A DNA stretch of 64,000 nucleotides from Orientallactaga sibirica. Lineage: Eukaryota; Chordata; Mammalia; Rodentia; Dipodidae. The first letter of the stretch is position 1. Each line of letters begins with the position of its first letter. Shown here piece by piece: positions 21,945-32,494 of this stretch. The translations under genes and the position numbers were made by a program. The stretch spans positions 14,956,501-15,020,500 of the forward strand of contig JAEOAD010000024.1 of assembly GCA_036365145.1 (NCBI GenBank), given 5' to 3'. The notes under the pieces were generated by a model. That model was not told the DNA's origin and ran no database searches. It saw only the letters and a list, made by a program, of their open reading frames with translations.

Positions 21945-22065
21945 GGACATGATGACACATGCTTAGAATCTCGGGTCATGACGCTGAGGCAGGAGAATGT
22001 TTGTGAGTTCAAGACCTGCCTAATCTCTCGAATGAGATCTTGTTTCCACAGTGAAAATTAAGGAG
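21945..22065 (+). mobile_element. Old B1-related SINE
   Basis: GACATGATGACACATGCTTA, GCTGAGGCAGGAGAATG and GTGAGTTCAAGACCTGCC show an early B1, in tandem with the one just upstream. Confidence 0.6.
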
Positions 22066-22194
22066 TTCTTGACAATGGTTACTGGGCGGGAAGAGACTGT
22101 TTCTTCAGCGGTCTAGTCCCTGACAAAGTGCCCATGCTCTGGTAAATCTCCCAGCAGGCCCCTGCAGGCCACCTTAATTAAACTGAAAGGGTCA

Positions 22195-22220
22195 AAAAAA
22201 AAAAAAAAAAAAAAAAAAAA
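22195..22220. repeat. Poly-A run
   Basis: About 26 A residues with no clear SINE body directly upstream. Confidence 0.9.
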
Positions 22221-22321
22221 GCAAAGGAGAAGTTGGACTAGTTGGGAAGATGAAAGGGGTTCAGGAGAAGGGATATGAGGACAAAAGATGGTAATAGGGT
22301 GATATAATAAAAATATATCGA

Positions 22322-22496
22322 GCCGGGCGTGGTGGCGCACGCCTTTAATCCCAGCACTCGGGAGGCAGAGGTAGGAGGATCGCCGAGAGTTCGAGGCCAC
22401 CCTGAGACTACATAGTTAATTCCAGGTCAGCCTGGACCAGAGTGAGACCCTACCTCGCAAAACCAAAAAAAAATATATATATATATATATATCATA
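22322..22496 (+). mobile_element. Young-looking B1 SINE with TA tail
   Basis: The least decayed B1 in the window: GCCGGGCGTGGTGGCGCACG at its start and most CpG sites retained. The tail is A9 then a TA run at about 22472-22492. The retained CpGs suggest a recent insertion. Confidence 0.95.
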
Positions 22497-22889
22497 TATG
22501 ATTATATATCTATGAAATTGTCAAAGATAAGAAAACTTAGATAATTTTTTTAAAGTTTAAATGAACATGATCAATGCACAAAAGGAAATGGACTATGGAA
22601 CATATGTAAAAATGCATAAAAAGCGCCAAAAAGGTGAGGAAAAAGAATCTGAAAGTCTACTTCAAAACATGTTCTTAATAATTACTACTTGAACACTGCA
22701 ATACGCTCCTTACGTTGACGTTGTTTAATGGAAATATTAATGTTTCAAAGATGTTCCTCTCCTTCTCATGAAATGTGCTGGTGATGTTACAGATCACACT
22801 GGTGAGGTTCTCTGTGGAAGATGATGCAAACTTGAGCAGGAAGAAGCACTGGAATCACGTGGCTAACAAGCCTGTGTAAGGAAGGAAGC
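22497..22889. other. Unique sequence, nothing identified
   Basis: AT-rich; no recognised element. Confidence 0.4.
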
Positions 22890-23235
22890 GGTGGTGGCTT
22901 GATGCAGGTGTCCCCCATAAACTCAGGTGTCCTGAATGCCAGGTTCCCAGCTGATGGACAGTTGGGAATTAACACCTCCAGGAGGCTGTGTATTTTGGGG
23001 GGTGGGCTTATGGGTATTATAACCAGCGTCCCCTTCCCACTGTTTGGCACACTCCCCTGTCATCCGCCTGATGTTGGCCAGGAGGTGATGTCCACCCTCT
23101 GCTCATGCCATTGTTTTCTCCTGCCATCGTGGAGCTTCCCCTCAAGTCTGTAAGCCAAAATAAACCTTTTATCCCACAAGCTGCTCTTGGTCGGGTGATT
23201 TCTATCAGCAATGTGACTGCAATAGAAGGGGAAAC
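22890..23235 (+). mobile_element. ORR1-like MaLR solo LTR
   Basis: GATGCAGGTGTCCCCCATAA, GGAGGCTGTGTATTTTGGGG, GTGGGCTTATGGGTATTATA, TGTAAGCCAAAATAAACC and CTTGGTCGGGTGATTTCTAT give the full LTR layout with AATAAA near the 3' end. The 5' part matches the LTR at 3276. No internal or second LTR is present. Confidence 0.75.
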
Positions 23236-23244
23236 TAGAAGACA

Positions 23245-23305
23245 TGGAGAGAGAGATAAGGAAGAAAGAGTAGAAAGAAGGGAGGGAAGGAGGAGGTAAA
23301 GAAGA
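23245..23305. repeat. Purine-rich low-complexity tract
   Basis: GA-rich run directly after the LTR, with no clean unit. Confidence 0.7.
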
Positions 23306-23309
23306 AAAG

Positions 23310-23695
23310 TGAGTCATCTGAACACTTGGATGAACTGTGCAAGATTCGGACTCAATGTCACCACTGAACACCACATTGATTCTTAATCCTAAGATGTGGC
23401 TTGTGGGGCACTTTCATGCCTGAAGTAGAAGAAATTATCGGCATTTTTAAATGAATGAAAATAAGCTTTCAATGCTACTCCCATTTCTTCCAGTCGAAGC
23501 CATAATGTCACTCAAATCTTAAATAAAAACGCTCATTTGTGAAGCTTCCATGGCTCACAACCCCCAAACCCAAAGCACTGGTAAATGCACTACAGCACTA
23601 ATCACAGTAGGCTGGAATAACTGATCTGCCTCTTTCTAAGACAGCAACCAAAAAATTCAGGAAGGAAAAAAACAAAGAAATAAAAAGAAACATTC
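23310..23695. other. Unique sequence, nothing identified
   Basis: No repeat or exon structure recognised. Confidence 0.4.
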
Positions 23696-23830
23696 GTCGG
23701 GCGTGGTGGTGCCCGCCTTTAATGCCAGCACTTGGGAGGCAGAGGTAGGAGGATCCTCATGAGTTCAAGGCCACCTTGAGACTACATAGGGAATTCCAGG
23801 TCAGCCTGAGTTACAGTGAGACTGTACAGA
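23696..23830 (+). mobile_element. B1 SINE
   Basis: Forward copy GTCGGGCGTGGTGGTGCCCG...GTGAGACTGTACAG. Its tail has become a GGAA microsatellite. Confidence 0.92.
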
Positions 23831-23951
23831 AAGGAAGAAAGGAAGAAAGGGAGGGAGGGAGAGAGGGAAGAAGGAAGGAAGGAAGGAAGGAAGGAAGGAA
23901 GGAAGGAAGGAAGGAAGGAAGGAAGGAAGGAAGGAAGGAAGGAAGGAAGGC
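23830..23951. repeat. GGAA microsatellite
   Basis: About 120 bases: irregular GAAAG/GGGA at the start, then more than 20 perfect GGAA units. It occupies the position of the upstream B1 tail. GGAA runs are the core of ETS-factor binding sites; any function here is inference. Confidence 0.95.
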
Positions 23952-23983
23952 GACATTCCACTTTCAGTAAAAGTCCAGGAAGG

Positions 23984-24211
23984 GGGCTGGAGAGATGGCT
24001 TAGTAGTAAGACACTTGCCTGCAAAGCCAAAGGACCTCAGTTTGATTCCCCGGGACCCACATAAGCCAGATGCACAAGGTGGCACAAGCATCTGGAGTTC
24101 GTTTTCAGGGGCTATAGGCCTTGGCACGCTCATTCTCCTTCTCTCTCTGTCTGTCTTTCTCTCTCTCCTTGCCTCTCTCTCTCAAATAAATAAATAAAAA
24201 TTTTTTTTTAA
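23984..24211 (+). mobile_element. DIP-like SINE, type A
   Basis: Complete copy with head GGGGGCTGGAGAGATGGC, tail CAAATAAATAAATAAAAAT and a T9 run. AAGTCCAGGAAG flanks both sides as a clean 12-bp target-site duplication. Confidence 0.95.
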
Positions 24212-24222
24212 GTCCAGGAAGT

Positions 24223-25178
24223 TACAAACTAAAATTTCCAGGGTATACCTGTCACCTTTTGTGCAATCTGTGATGCCCCTTGGGAGCCAGACACACACTT
24301 CTTCAGACTTCAACCAAAATACTCCCCTAAAAGTACAAACCACAGTGTCAAAAGGGCTAACAGGTGACCCTTCAATGACATAATCAAGTACCTACAAAAC
24401 ACATCTCAGAAGGAAAGAAACTGGTATGAAGGGAGCCAACCCGCAAGCAGGCGTTTCACCAGCCCTTAGCTCCCTCCCGCCTTGAGTGGCGTCTGCTGGA
24501 AGTGGCACAGGAAGCCGGTATCATAAAGGCCCCTGATGCAGAGGGAGAACTTTGGAAATAACATCTTTACTTAGATAGCCTTGGAAATAACAGACTGAAA
24601 TGAAAGCTTCGGACACATTTAGTTGCACCCGCAGCCATCTTTGCCCTTGCTCCCACTGCAGCTTAGCAAATATTGGCTCCTGAAAAGATGGGTAATAATC
24701 AGGGAAAAGTCACAGGGGAACCGTGTGTAAAAGCAACAAATATCAAAAGCAAGAGAGACATGTAAGCAAAAGGCCAGTGAAGAACAAATATCTCGGGAGA
24801 AAATCTTCCAAGCAAACAGACTAAGTATTTAGACAAATACCTCTCCACACACACAGGCTTGCTAAAGACAGAACAATCTATCTTTAAAAGTTCAAGGAAG
24901 AGAGCAAGTGTATGGTCCAGAAAGAAGGACAAGAATTCAAATAAAACAGAAGACAAAGCGGGGAAGACTCGACAAGAGCTATGAAACACTGCAGACACAA
25001 AAACCTACTTGAGAAACAAAAAAAAAAATAAACACTTGGCTTAAAAACACAGTAAGAAAATAGAAACGTTCAGTGGGAAAGTACATTAAGTGAAGTAAAG
25101 TTAGGATAAGGAGTCCAGGTCTGAAAAATCAAGGAGAAATGTTGGACATGTTTTCACAGTTTCCAAGAAAGAGAATGG
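24223..25178. other. Unassigned A-rich sequence
   Basis: About 950 bases. 24430-24560 is relatively GC-rich. 24700-25020 is A-rich and loosely LINE-like. A 99-codon minus frame at 24699-24998 is hydrophobic and resembles nothing I know. Confidence 0.35.
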
Positions 25179-25179
25179 G

Positions 25180-25213
<34 letters not shown>
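25179..25213. repeat. Poly-A run
   Basis: About 35 consecutive A residues. No SINE body was recognised immediately upstream, so it may be the end of an older retrotransposed copy. Confidence 0.9.
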
Positions 25214-25217
<4 letters not shown>

Positions 25218-25405
25218 TTGGTAAATTTCGTTTTTAAACCTCTTAACATAAAAAAGTGCTCTACTTCTCCAAGTTCATAGGGATATATCTAAAAAAGAGA
25301 TGCAAAGTTAAAAAAAAAATAAAAAAAAAACTATTGAATTTCCAGGTTAAAACATTCCATAGACAGCCTGAACAAAGAAACAAAAAAAAAAAGAGCAAAA
25401 ATGAG

Positions 25406-25560
25406 GTCGGTCATGGGGGCGCATGCCTTTAATCCCAGCACTTGGGAGGCAGAGGTAGAAGATCTTCTGTGAGTTTGAGGCCAGCCTGGGACTACATAAT
25501 GAATTCCAGGTCTGCCTGGGCTAAAATGAGACCCTACCTTGAAATGAAATGAAACCAAAT
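25406..25560 (+). mobile_element. B1 SINE
   Basis: Forward copy GGTCGGTCATGGGGGCGCAT...GAGACCCTACCTTGAAATG. Its tail is replaced by penta-nucleotide repeats. Confidence 0.92.
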
Positions 25561-25700
25561 CAAACCACACCAAAGCAAAGCAAAGCAAAGCAAAGCAAAG
25601 CAAAGCAAAGCAAAGCAAAGCAAAGCAAAGCAAAGCAAAGCAAAGCAAAGCAAAGCAAAACAAAACAAAACAAAATAAAACAAAACAAAACAAAAGCAAC
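25561..25700. repeat. CAAAG / CAAAA pentanucleotide repeat
   Basis: About 18 CAAAG units pass into about 8 CAAAA-like units, in the tail position of the upstream B1. It generates the longest open frame in the window (172 codons on the minus strand), which is an artefact. Confidence 0.96.
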
Positions 25701-26927
25701 ACAATGAAACAACAACAAGAAGCAAAATCACTGAAATGGGAAGATGGATTTGCCTCAGCCTTCACAATGATGCCAAATGACACGTGACAGCAAAGCCATA
25801 ATCCCACATTTATGAAGGAAGCATTAGTACTAAATAGATGCGATAGCAACAGGGAAGAATTGAAAGTGTAAATGCTAATGACCTTACTTTTAAAGGAAAA
25901 AGGGATATTGAAATATCAAATGATATCAAATATCATTTCACAGCACAAAATCAAAAGACGCTATTTAAAGTCAAAATCAGTCATTTTACAAAAAAAGGAA
26001 TTATCTGACCCCCTCATCCCTACCTGGATATATCATCACGTTAGTAAATAGAAATCAATTTTAAATTAATAATCTCTTTCATGTAAGCTTCTGTTTCTTC
26101 TACTAAATCAGAAGTAACTAAGAAATTCCCTTAGACAAAGCACAAATAAATTCCTCTTTTTCAGGAAATACAAAGTATGAACATGATCCCACTTTTATAA
26201 ACAGCCACCTCTATTTGCTTGCATTTATGTACATAAAGATACATGGAATAATTCTACCAAACACTATCAAGTGTTAGGTGGGGAAGTGACAGCCTATGCA
26301 TTGTCTTCATGGTTTTATTTTAAATGAGCAAGTTATCACCTTTTCAAGAAAAATTATTCTGCTTGATTAATCTTGTCTTCTCCAAATCCTTATATATAAT
26401 TTTCTTCATATTTTCCACATAAATGAATACCCAAAGTTGCAGTGACCCAAACTCCAGATATTTTAATAATGCACCTCCTACTTACAGCATTCTCAAACAT
26501 TTCGATTAGGTTCAATAAAGAGGAAGACTCTAAAATTCAAGTACATATGACTCGAAATAGGATGGATGCAATATGAAGAGGAAATACCAAAGGGAATTCA
26601 ACACGGGGCTTACGCAAGCAACCCACTCTGATGGGCTACCCCATGCACCGTGTACACTAAACACGGTGTGACCTAAGGAAGTGTTGACAGTAAGAAATGT
26701 TTGGCCTTGAGAGATGAAAATATATGATGTCATGAATCTCTAACTCTTGATATAAAAATAGTCCTATCTATACTAGTCATGATTTTACAATGCCAAGTTT
26801 CATAGCCATTTCATATGTGTGTCATTTTTTTTTCTTTTGCATGCAAAACACCTCTTGGCATAGGTAGACCTGGGATTACTGGTGCCACTTTGCAGACAAC
26901 AGAATTAAAATTCAAAGAGGAGAAATC
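25701..26927. other. AT-rich unique sequence
   Basis: About 1.2 kb without recognised repeats or exon-like blocks. Confidence 0.4.
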
Positions 26928-27092
26928 ACCAGGCATGGTGGCACATGCCTTTAATCCCAGCACTTGGGAGGCAGAGATAGGAGGACTGCCATGAGTTCGA
27001 GGCCACCCTGAAACCACAGTGAATTCCAGGTCAGCCTGAGTTAGAGTGAGACCCTGCCTCAAAAAACAAAAAACAAAAAAAATTTTTAAAAA
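26928..27092 (+). mobile_element. B1 SINE
   Basis: Complete forward copy with a CAAAAAACAAAAAACAAA tail. AGGAGAAATCAC flanks both ends as a clean target-site duplication. Confidence 0.94.
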
Positions 27093-27151
27093 AGGAGAAA
27101 TCACATGTCCTTGATTTTATGACATAATTGAAGACCCTAGATATGTCATTT

Positions 27152-27401
27152 CTTTTTTTTTTTTAATTTATTTTTGGAGAGATACACACAGAGAGGGAGA
27201 GGGAGACAGAGAGAGAATGGGCGCGCCTGCAGTCTCTCAGCTGCTGTGAACGAAATCCAGATGTGTGCGCCCCCTTGTGGGCAAGTGCGGCATTGCGCCC
27301 TTGCGTAACTGCATCTGGCTAAACGTGGGACCTGGAGATTGGAACCGGGTTCTTAGGCTTAGCAGGCAGGCACCTTAACCACTAAACCATCTCTCCAGCC
27401 C
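27152..27401 (-). mobile_element. DIP-like SINE, type B
   Basis: Well-preserved reverse copy rich in CpG: GGGCGCGCC, TGTGCGCCCCCTTGTGGGCA, TTGCGCCCTTGCGTAAC, GCTAAACGTGGGACC. The flanking duplication CTAGATATGTCATTTCTT (18 bp) is perfect, so this is probably a young insertion. Confidence 0.96.
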
Positions 27402-27402
27402 T

Positions 27403-29908
27403 AGATATGTCATTTCTTGATTCCATGGTCACAGCCAGGTCCCAACAGCGTGGCTTCATTCACATTGATACTAGCTTCCTGAATTCAGCCTCTGAAGTCC
27501 AAGTGCAAGTCAAGCCAGGCTGCTGCTAAGTCATCCTTCTGGCTGATGTGAAGAACAAGCCCTGGGACCTCATGCAAAGGAAATTGCAGGTGACCACACT
27601 GCATGCATCCCTCACTATGAAACGACCCCCTTTTCTTGCATGGGCTAAAAGTTCTTTGCAATTGTCCTCATGGGATCCAAATGCAGAAAGCACAAGTCAC
27701 CCCAGTGCAAATGCTGTGTACTTAACACAACTGTTCATCATGTGTCATCATGGAACAAATACTTCCATGTGAAGTGTGATCAACACGTCAAATGTCCCAC
27801 ATGCGCACATTTAGAACATCTGCTCTCAGTCAGCTGCTGGGAAACACTTAGCACATGGTGTGGCCCCCACGTCAAGGAAATAGCGCAAGAAGCCACATCC
27901 ACAAAATGCCGCCACATTTGCAGTGAGAACCACTGTGAATCCACATTATGAATGCATGCACCAGGAGTCACGTGGACATCAGTGAGCAGGACACAGAGGA
28001 GGAAAGGAACCTTACTGGAAATCACTGAGGTTTTCTAGCGACACGAGGCAGAGGAAGTCATTCAAAGGCAAAGAAAGAAAAAAAAATTGAATACAAATGC
28101 ATTTTTTAATGAAAGGGTAGAGGAAGACCAGTCTTGGAAATAAAGATTCTTGGACACAAAAGAAATTTTATAAACCCCAAGTAAGCTGTTTGCATTTTAG
28201 AATGAGGCAGAAAGGCACGACATGATATTCTGTGGCGCTTGGCATGATTTTATCACCACCGGCAAGCCAGAATGTACAAAAGTATCATCAGAGCCATATC
28301 CAAACCCCTTTTCAATTATGCACACTGTGGTAACACTGCTTCTACCAATGACATTTTTCTTTAAACTTCATCTGCATATCAACTTCATCAACAGGCTGAA
28401 AATACCGAAACCCTAAAATTTCAAACGTAATCACCCCAATTGAAACTCTGCAACAACTATACCAGTTGCAACAAGACTTTTGAAAAAGCTAAGTCTTCAC
28501 TGTCCTCTGGAAACTATAATTAAAACTGCCGATTAAAATTATGAAAACTAAAACACTGAATTCGACAGGACAAATACAATAGTTGAAATGCCACACCCTC
28601 CCTCACAATGAATTCAGAACTCATGAATGATGGGCCACGAGGCAAAAGTCCTTTGGAAAGAGTCACGTACAATTTTATAGTCAATCATAATATTTGCAGT
28701 TAATCCGGAGGGTAAGTAGCAACAGGATGATTCACTCTGTCATCATCAGTTGTCATCACAACATTAGTTACAGAACAGCAACACTGCCAGAGCTTGTAAA
28801 TTTACCAAACTATTTCTGACCAGATCCAATGTAAAAACTTGATAGCAATTGAACTGGAGATAAAGTAAGAAAATGTAAATTAACTTCATTTGCCTCACTC
28901 GTCTTCAGGAATAATATTTAACTTTAGTCTAGAAATGGAATTATTAATGATGTGCTGGAGCTAAACCCTTCATCGGCTCATAAAAGCTAGTCGTTAAATT
29001 TTAAAGAATGCTCACAAGCTAGCGGGTAAACTAGGGAAGCCAAACGCAGTGTATGTTGCTTCACCACGAGAACTGGCCCACAGCACACATCACACCTTCC
29101 TTTCTCCTGCCTAAAGAAAGCCAGTTTAGAAGGAGGTGTGCAGTACGGTGAGGCTTCATTAAGAAAATACACGCCCACAGGCAACACTAAGGTCATGAGG
29201 TAAGGCATTATTGATAACCCTAAAAATCTCCCTGCTACTCCCCCTCAATCAATAAGCCCATCTTTGAAAATTTCGTAACTACACATAGAAGTGAGGATGT
29301 AAGGCCTTTCTAGAGTTGACTACATAACATGGAAAAATCAAACATAAGTAACTTTGAGATGGGACGGGTAGAGAAAGACATGGTGCAACATATGTTTATT
29401 TGAAAGCAGTGAGAATAATGGGAGAAGGAATATGTTAAGCAGGCCGATGAAGAGTTACGAGGCGTGTACCTCTGTGACAGATCTGTTCGGTGTGAAACTA
29501 TGAATTAAAGATAACTTAACAGGCTGGAAGTTTCCTCAGTATAACCTATGGTTTCTATATGAAGGCTGATAAGAAGTACAAAACAAAAGTTCAAATAACT
29601 GCCACAAATAAAGCAATTATCAGCATTTGATTACTACAGAAATTCACAGGGCTTTTTCCTTCCTCTAATTCCTACTGGATCTGTAGGTGGGGAACCAAAG
29701 TTAAAGCCATTTCTCTCAGGAAGTAGATATTGCAGAACAGACAACCACAGACCACACCCTCCAACACTAGTTTCTGGATTATGGTTTTAGCAACTGGTTT
29801 ATATTAAACAACTTCTGGTCTTTTAGGTTTAAGTGATCAATTATTATCAAATGGTACCTCCATATCTAATATTCCTCTGAAAGTTAATTGTTAAAATGCC
29901 AGCTTATG
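27403..29908. other. 2.5-kb repeat-free stretch
   Basis: No SINE, LTR or microsatellite. The longest frames (73-93 codons) overlap on opposite strands and lack family resemblance. The absence of SINEs over 2.5 kb in such a SINE-dense region may reflect constraint, but I see no direct evidence of function. Confidence 0.45.
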
Positions 29909-30073
29909 GCCAGGCGTGGTGGTGCATGCCTTTAATCCCAGCACTCAGGAGGCAGAGGTAAGAGGATCACCCTGAGTTCAAGGCCACCCTGAGAGTACAG
30001 AGTGAAATCCATGTGAGCCTGAAAGAGAGTGAGACCCTACCTTGAAAACCCAAAAAAAAAAAAAAAAAAAAAA
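29909..30073 (+). mobile_element. B1 SINE
   Basis: Forward copy GGCCAGGCGTGGTGGTGCAT with a poly-A tail. GCCAGCTTATG and GCCAGGTTATG flank it, one mismatch. Confidence 0.93.
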
Positions 30074-30296
30074 GCCAGGTTATGTTCTGGAAAAAATGAT
30101 AGGTACACTTGTGCAAGACGGGTTGCTTCATAATATATATCTTCATATTTAAGAAGACAAAAGGAAAAAAAAGACACTGTCAGATAGGTATAAAAACTGA
30201 CCTCTACCCATTTAAAGGAATGCTCTAATAAGTGCTACAAAGCACCACTCAAAATAATAATATTTTCATTGCAATAACAGACTGTGACTAACCAAC

Positions 30297-30360
30297 CTTT
30301 ATTGCTTTCCTCTTCATATGGATATTCATTCATCCATTTGTTTCTAGCGTCACATTGATC
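30297..30360 (-). other. Candidate 64-bp internal exon, unidentified gene
   Basis: On the minus strand a strong acceptor, with a pyrimidine tract ending TCTGTTTTTCTTGCAG, is followed by 64 bases that are open in only one frame. The peptide is DQCDARNKWMNEYPYEEESN plus one residue. The donor reads AAAG then GTTGGTTAG, which has G at +5 but T at +3, so it is moderate. CCTCAC about 30 bases upstream could serve as branch point. The peptide is charged and aromatic, unlike the repeat-derived frames nearby. I do not recognise the protein. It could be an exon of a long gene running on the minus strand, or chance. Confidence 0.3.
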
Positions 30361-30558
30361 CTGCAAGAAAAACAGACCACAAGATACAGTGAGGATCACT
30401 TCAACACATTGACAATACTCCTTTATTGGAAAAAGAGGAATAAAAAAACACAATTCTAGAGATAATTGTAGACATGTGAAGGGCAATGGCTCTTTTAGTC
30501 ATGGATGTTCTATATATAAAGAACTCACAAATACTCATATCATACCACTTATATCATT

Positions 30559-30723
30559 GGTTTTTTTATTTTTAATTTTTTTATTTTTCAAGATAGGGTC
30601 TCACTCTAGCCCAGGCTGACCTGGAAATCACTATGTAGTCTCAGGGTGGCCTTGAACTCATAGTGATCCTCCTACCTCTGCCTCCCGAATGCTGGAGTTA
30701 AAGGCGTGCACCACCAAGCCCAG
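30559..30723 (-). mobile_element. B1 SINE
   Basis: Reverse copy from a TTTTTATTTTTAATTTT tail complement to GCACCACCAAGCCCAGG. Its head end abuts the next SINE. Confidence 0.93.
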
Positions 30724-30728
30724 GTGAT

Positions 30729-30746
30729 TATTCTTTATTATTATTA

Positions 30747-30786
<40 letters not shown>

Positions 30787-31008
30787 GAGACAGAGAGGGA
30801 GAGAAAGAGAGAGAGAGAATGGGCACACCAGCAGCCTCTCAGCCACCGTGAACAAACTCCAGAAGTGTCTACCCTCTTGTGGGCATCACGGCATTGCGCC
30901 CTTTCATCACTTTTTGGGTCTGGCTAAATGTGGGACCTGTAGATTGGAACAGGCATTCTTAGGCTTGGCAGGCAGGCACTTTAACTGCCAAGCCATCTCT
31001 CTAGCCCT
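30729..31008 (-). mobile_element. DIP-like SINE, type B, with TTA tail
   Basis: Reverse copy with an expanded TTA/TTTA tail at 30735-30786, the CTACCCTCTTGTGGGCATC body and head ATCTCTCTAGCCC. TGATTATT lies on both sides, so it inserted right beside the B1. Confidence 0.9.
30735..30786. repeat. TTA microsatellite
   Basis: About 17 TTA units with one TTTA interruption, the expanded tail of the enclosing SINE. Confidence 0.95.
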
Positions 31009-31144
31009 GATTATTGTTAATAATTAATCAACTTGAAAGAAATGGTAACTTACAAAGGAAAGTGATAAAAATGTGCAGAGTAATTAATATGAGTAAATTC
31101 TGGCAGGTTCACGTGGGTCAGTAGCCCAGTAACTATTTTAGTTG

Positions 31145-31498
31145 GTATGTATGATGTGTGTGTGCTTGCTCATGTGTTTAAGTGTAGGCATGCACATGCC
31201 ATGGAGCACACGTAGAGGTCAGAGGAGAATGTACAGGTATGAGTCCTCTCCTTCCACCTCATTTTCTGAGGCAGGGTATCCTTGTTACTGTTGGTCACCA
31301 GGGCATTCGCCAGGCAAGCTGGTCCATGAGGGAAATTCTCATGGTCACTCTCTACCTACCACCTTGATTGCCTCATGCTGGGACTGCAGAAACCCACTCC
31401 AGCTTCCAGCTTCCAGCCAGCTTTACATGGGGCCTGGGGATCCAAGCTGAGGTACTTTGTGCAAGAAACACTTTTTTCCACTGAACCATCTCCTGAGT
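31145..31498 (-). mobile_element. B4-like composite SINE
   Basis: TG-rich left end, GTAGAGGTCAGAGGAGAATG, CTCTCCTTCCACCTCATTTT, TACATGGGGCCTGGGGATCC and CACTGAACCATCTCCTGAGT follow the reverse order of rodent composite SINEs. Family assignment is approximate. Confidence 0.5.
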
Positions 31499-31499
31499 A

Positions 31500-32130
31500 A
31501 CTTAAATTCATATATGTCACTCCTCGAACCCATAGAAAAAATATTAAGCTACATGTTTATGTGGTTAGCCAAGGGGCCCAAATCTCCAAGAGATTTGGAT
31601 TTCATCAAACAGAATTAAATATTACTGGACTGGAGAAGTTTAATCACAATAAACCATTTGCCCCACTTGGAAATATCTTAAAAGTACTTCTCTATTTATC
31701 CATTCTGCATTATATAACTTACTTCAGAATTTCCATTTCATGAAGCAAATTTTCTTTGGCATTCAGTTGAGCCAGCTTATTAGGCAGTTGAGTTTTCTTT
31801 TATCTTTTTCCCCCTTTGGCTTGGAATTATACTCAAGAGGAGTCACGCATCTTGGAGTTAGAAGCAGCACCCATTCTATGCCAATGTCATTGTGCTTTGA
31901 CAATGCATCTGGTATCTAAGTGTGTTTCCATCCATCTAGACAGAGCAAAAACTCACCACTAAAACCTCCAGTGAAATGTCACAGAATGCACACATTCCAT
32001 GGTTGGCATGTGATGCCATCTACCTTTTAATTTTAAGTTTTAAATACTTCTCCCCACCCTAGACCTTGCGTTGACACAAATGTATTCCTCATATGTATTG
32101 TGGCTTAAACTGCTACTCAAAATGCTACTG
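31500..32130. other. Unique sequence, nothing identified
   Basis: No repeat family or exon-like block. Confidence 0.4.
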
Positions 32131-32141
32131 AAAATGCAAGG

Positions 32142-32142
<1 letters not shown>

Positions 32143-32180
<38 letters not shown>
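32143..32180. repeat. TG microsatellite
   Basis: About 18 TG units, not associated with a recognised SINE. Confidence 0.95.
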
Positions 32181-32351
32181 TGTTAACTGAATGTACGTAG
32201 ACAATTTCTCTTCTCGTTTTCTCCTAAGTGATTGCAGTATGACATTTATCTTCACACCATTCACATGGCATTAGGTATTACAATGAACCACAGTTGATTT
32301 AAAGGACATAGGAGGACATACACAGGAGTTATGCAAACACCATATATATGT

Positions 32352-32494
32352 GCTTTTCAAGGTAAGGTCTCACTGTAGCCCAGGTTGATCTGGAATTCAC
32401 TATGTCATCTCAGGATGGCCTTACAATCAAAGTGATCCTTCTACCTCAATCTCCAGAGTGCTGGGATTAAAGGCATGTGCCACCATGCCTGACA
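32352..32494 (-). mobile_element. B1 SINE, diverged
   Basis: Reverse copy TTTTCAAGGTAAGGTCTCAC...GGGATTAAAGGCATGTGCC. The tail is short or absent. Confidence 0.85.

Noticed and set aside
23776..24133. Frames with Lys-Glu-Gly-Arg or Pro-Ser-Phe-Leu repeats
   Set aside because: Translations of the GGAA array and adjacent SINEs.
24699..24998. 99-codon hydrophobic minus frame
   Set aside because: Looks like a membrane protein only because the plus strand is A-rich; no known motif or conserved residue pattern.
25561..25700. CRISPR-like array
   Set aside because: Five-base tandem units with no spacers, in mammalian DNA; a microsatellite.
25331..25849. 172-codon minus-strand open frame
   Set aside because: It is the translation of the CAAAG/CAAAA array and a B1; the repeated Cys-Phe-Ala-Leu-Leu pattern is an artefact.
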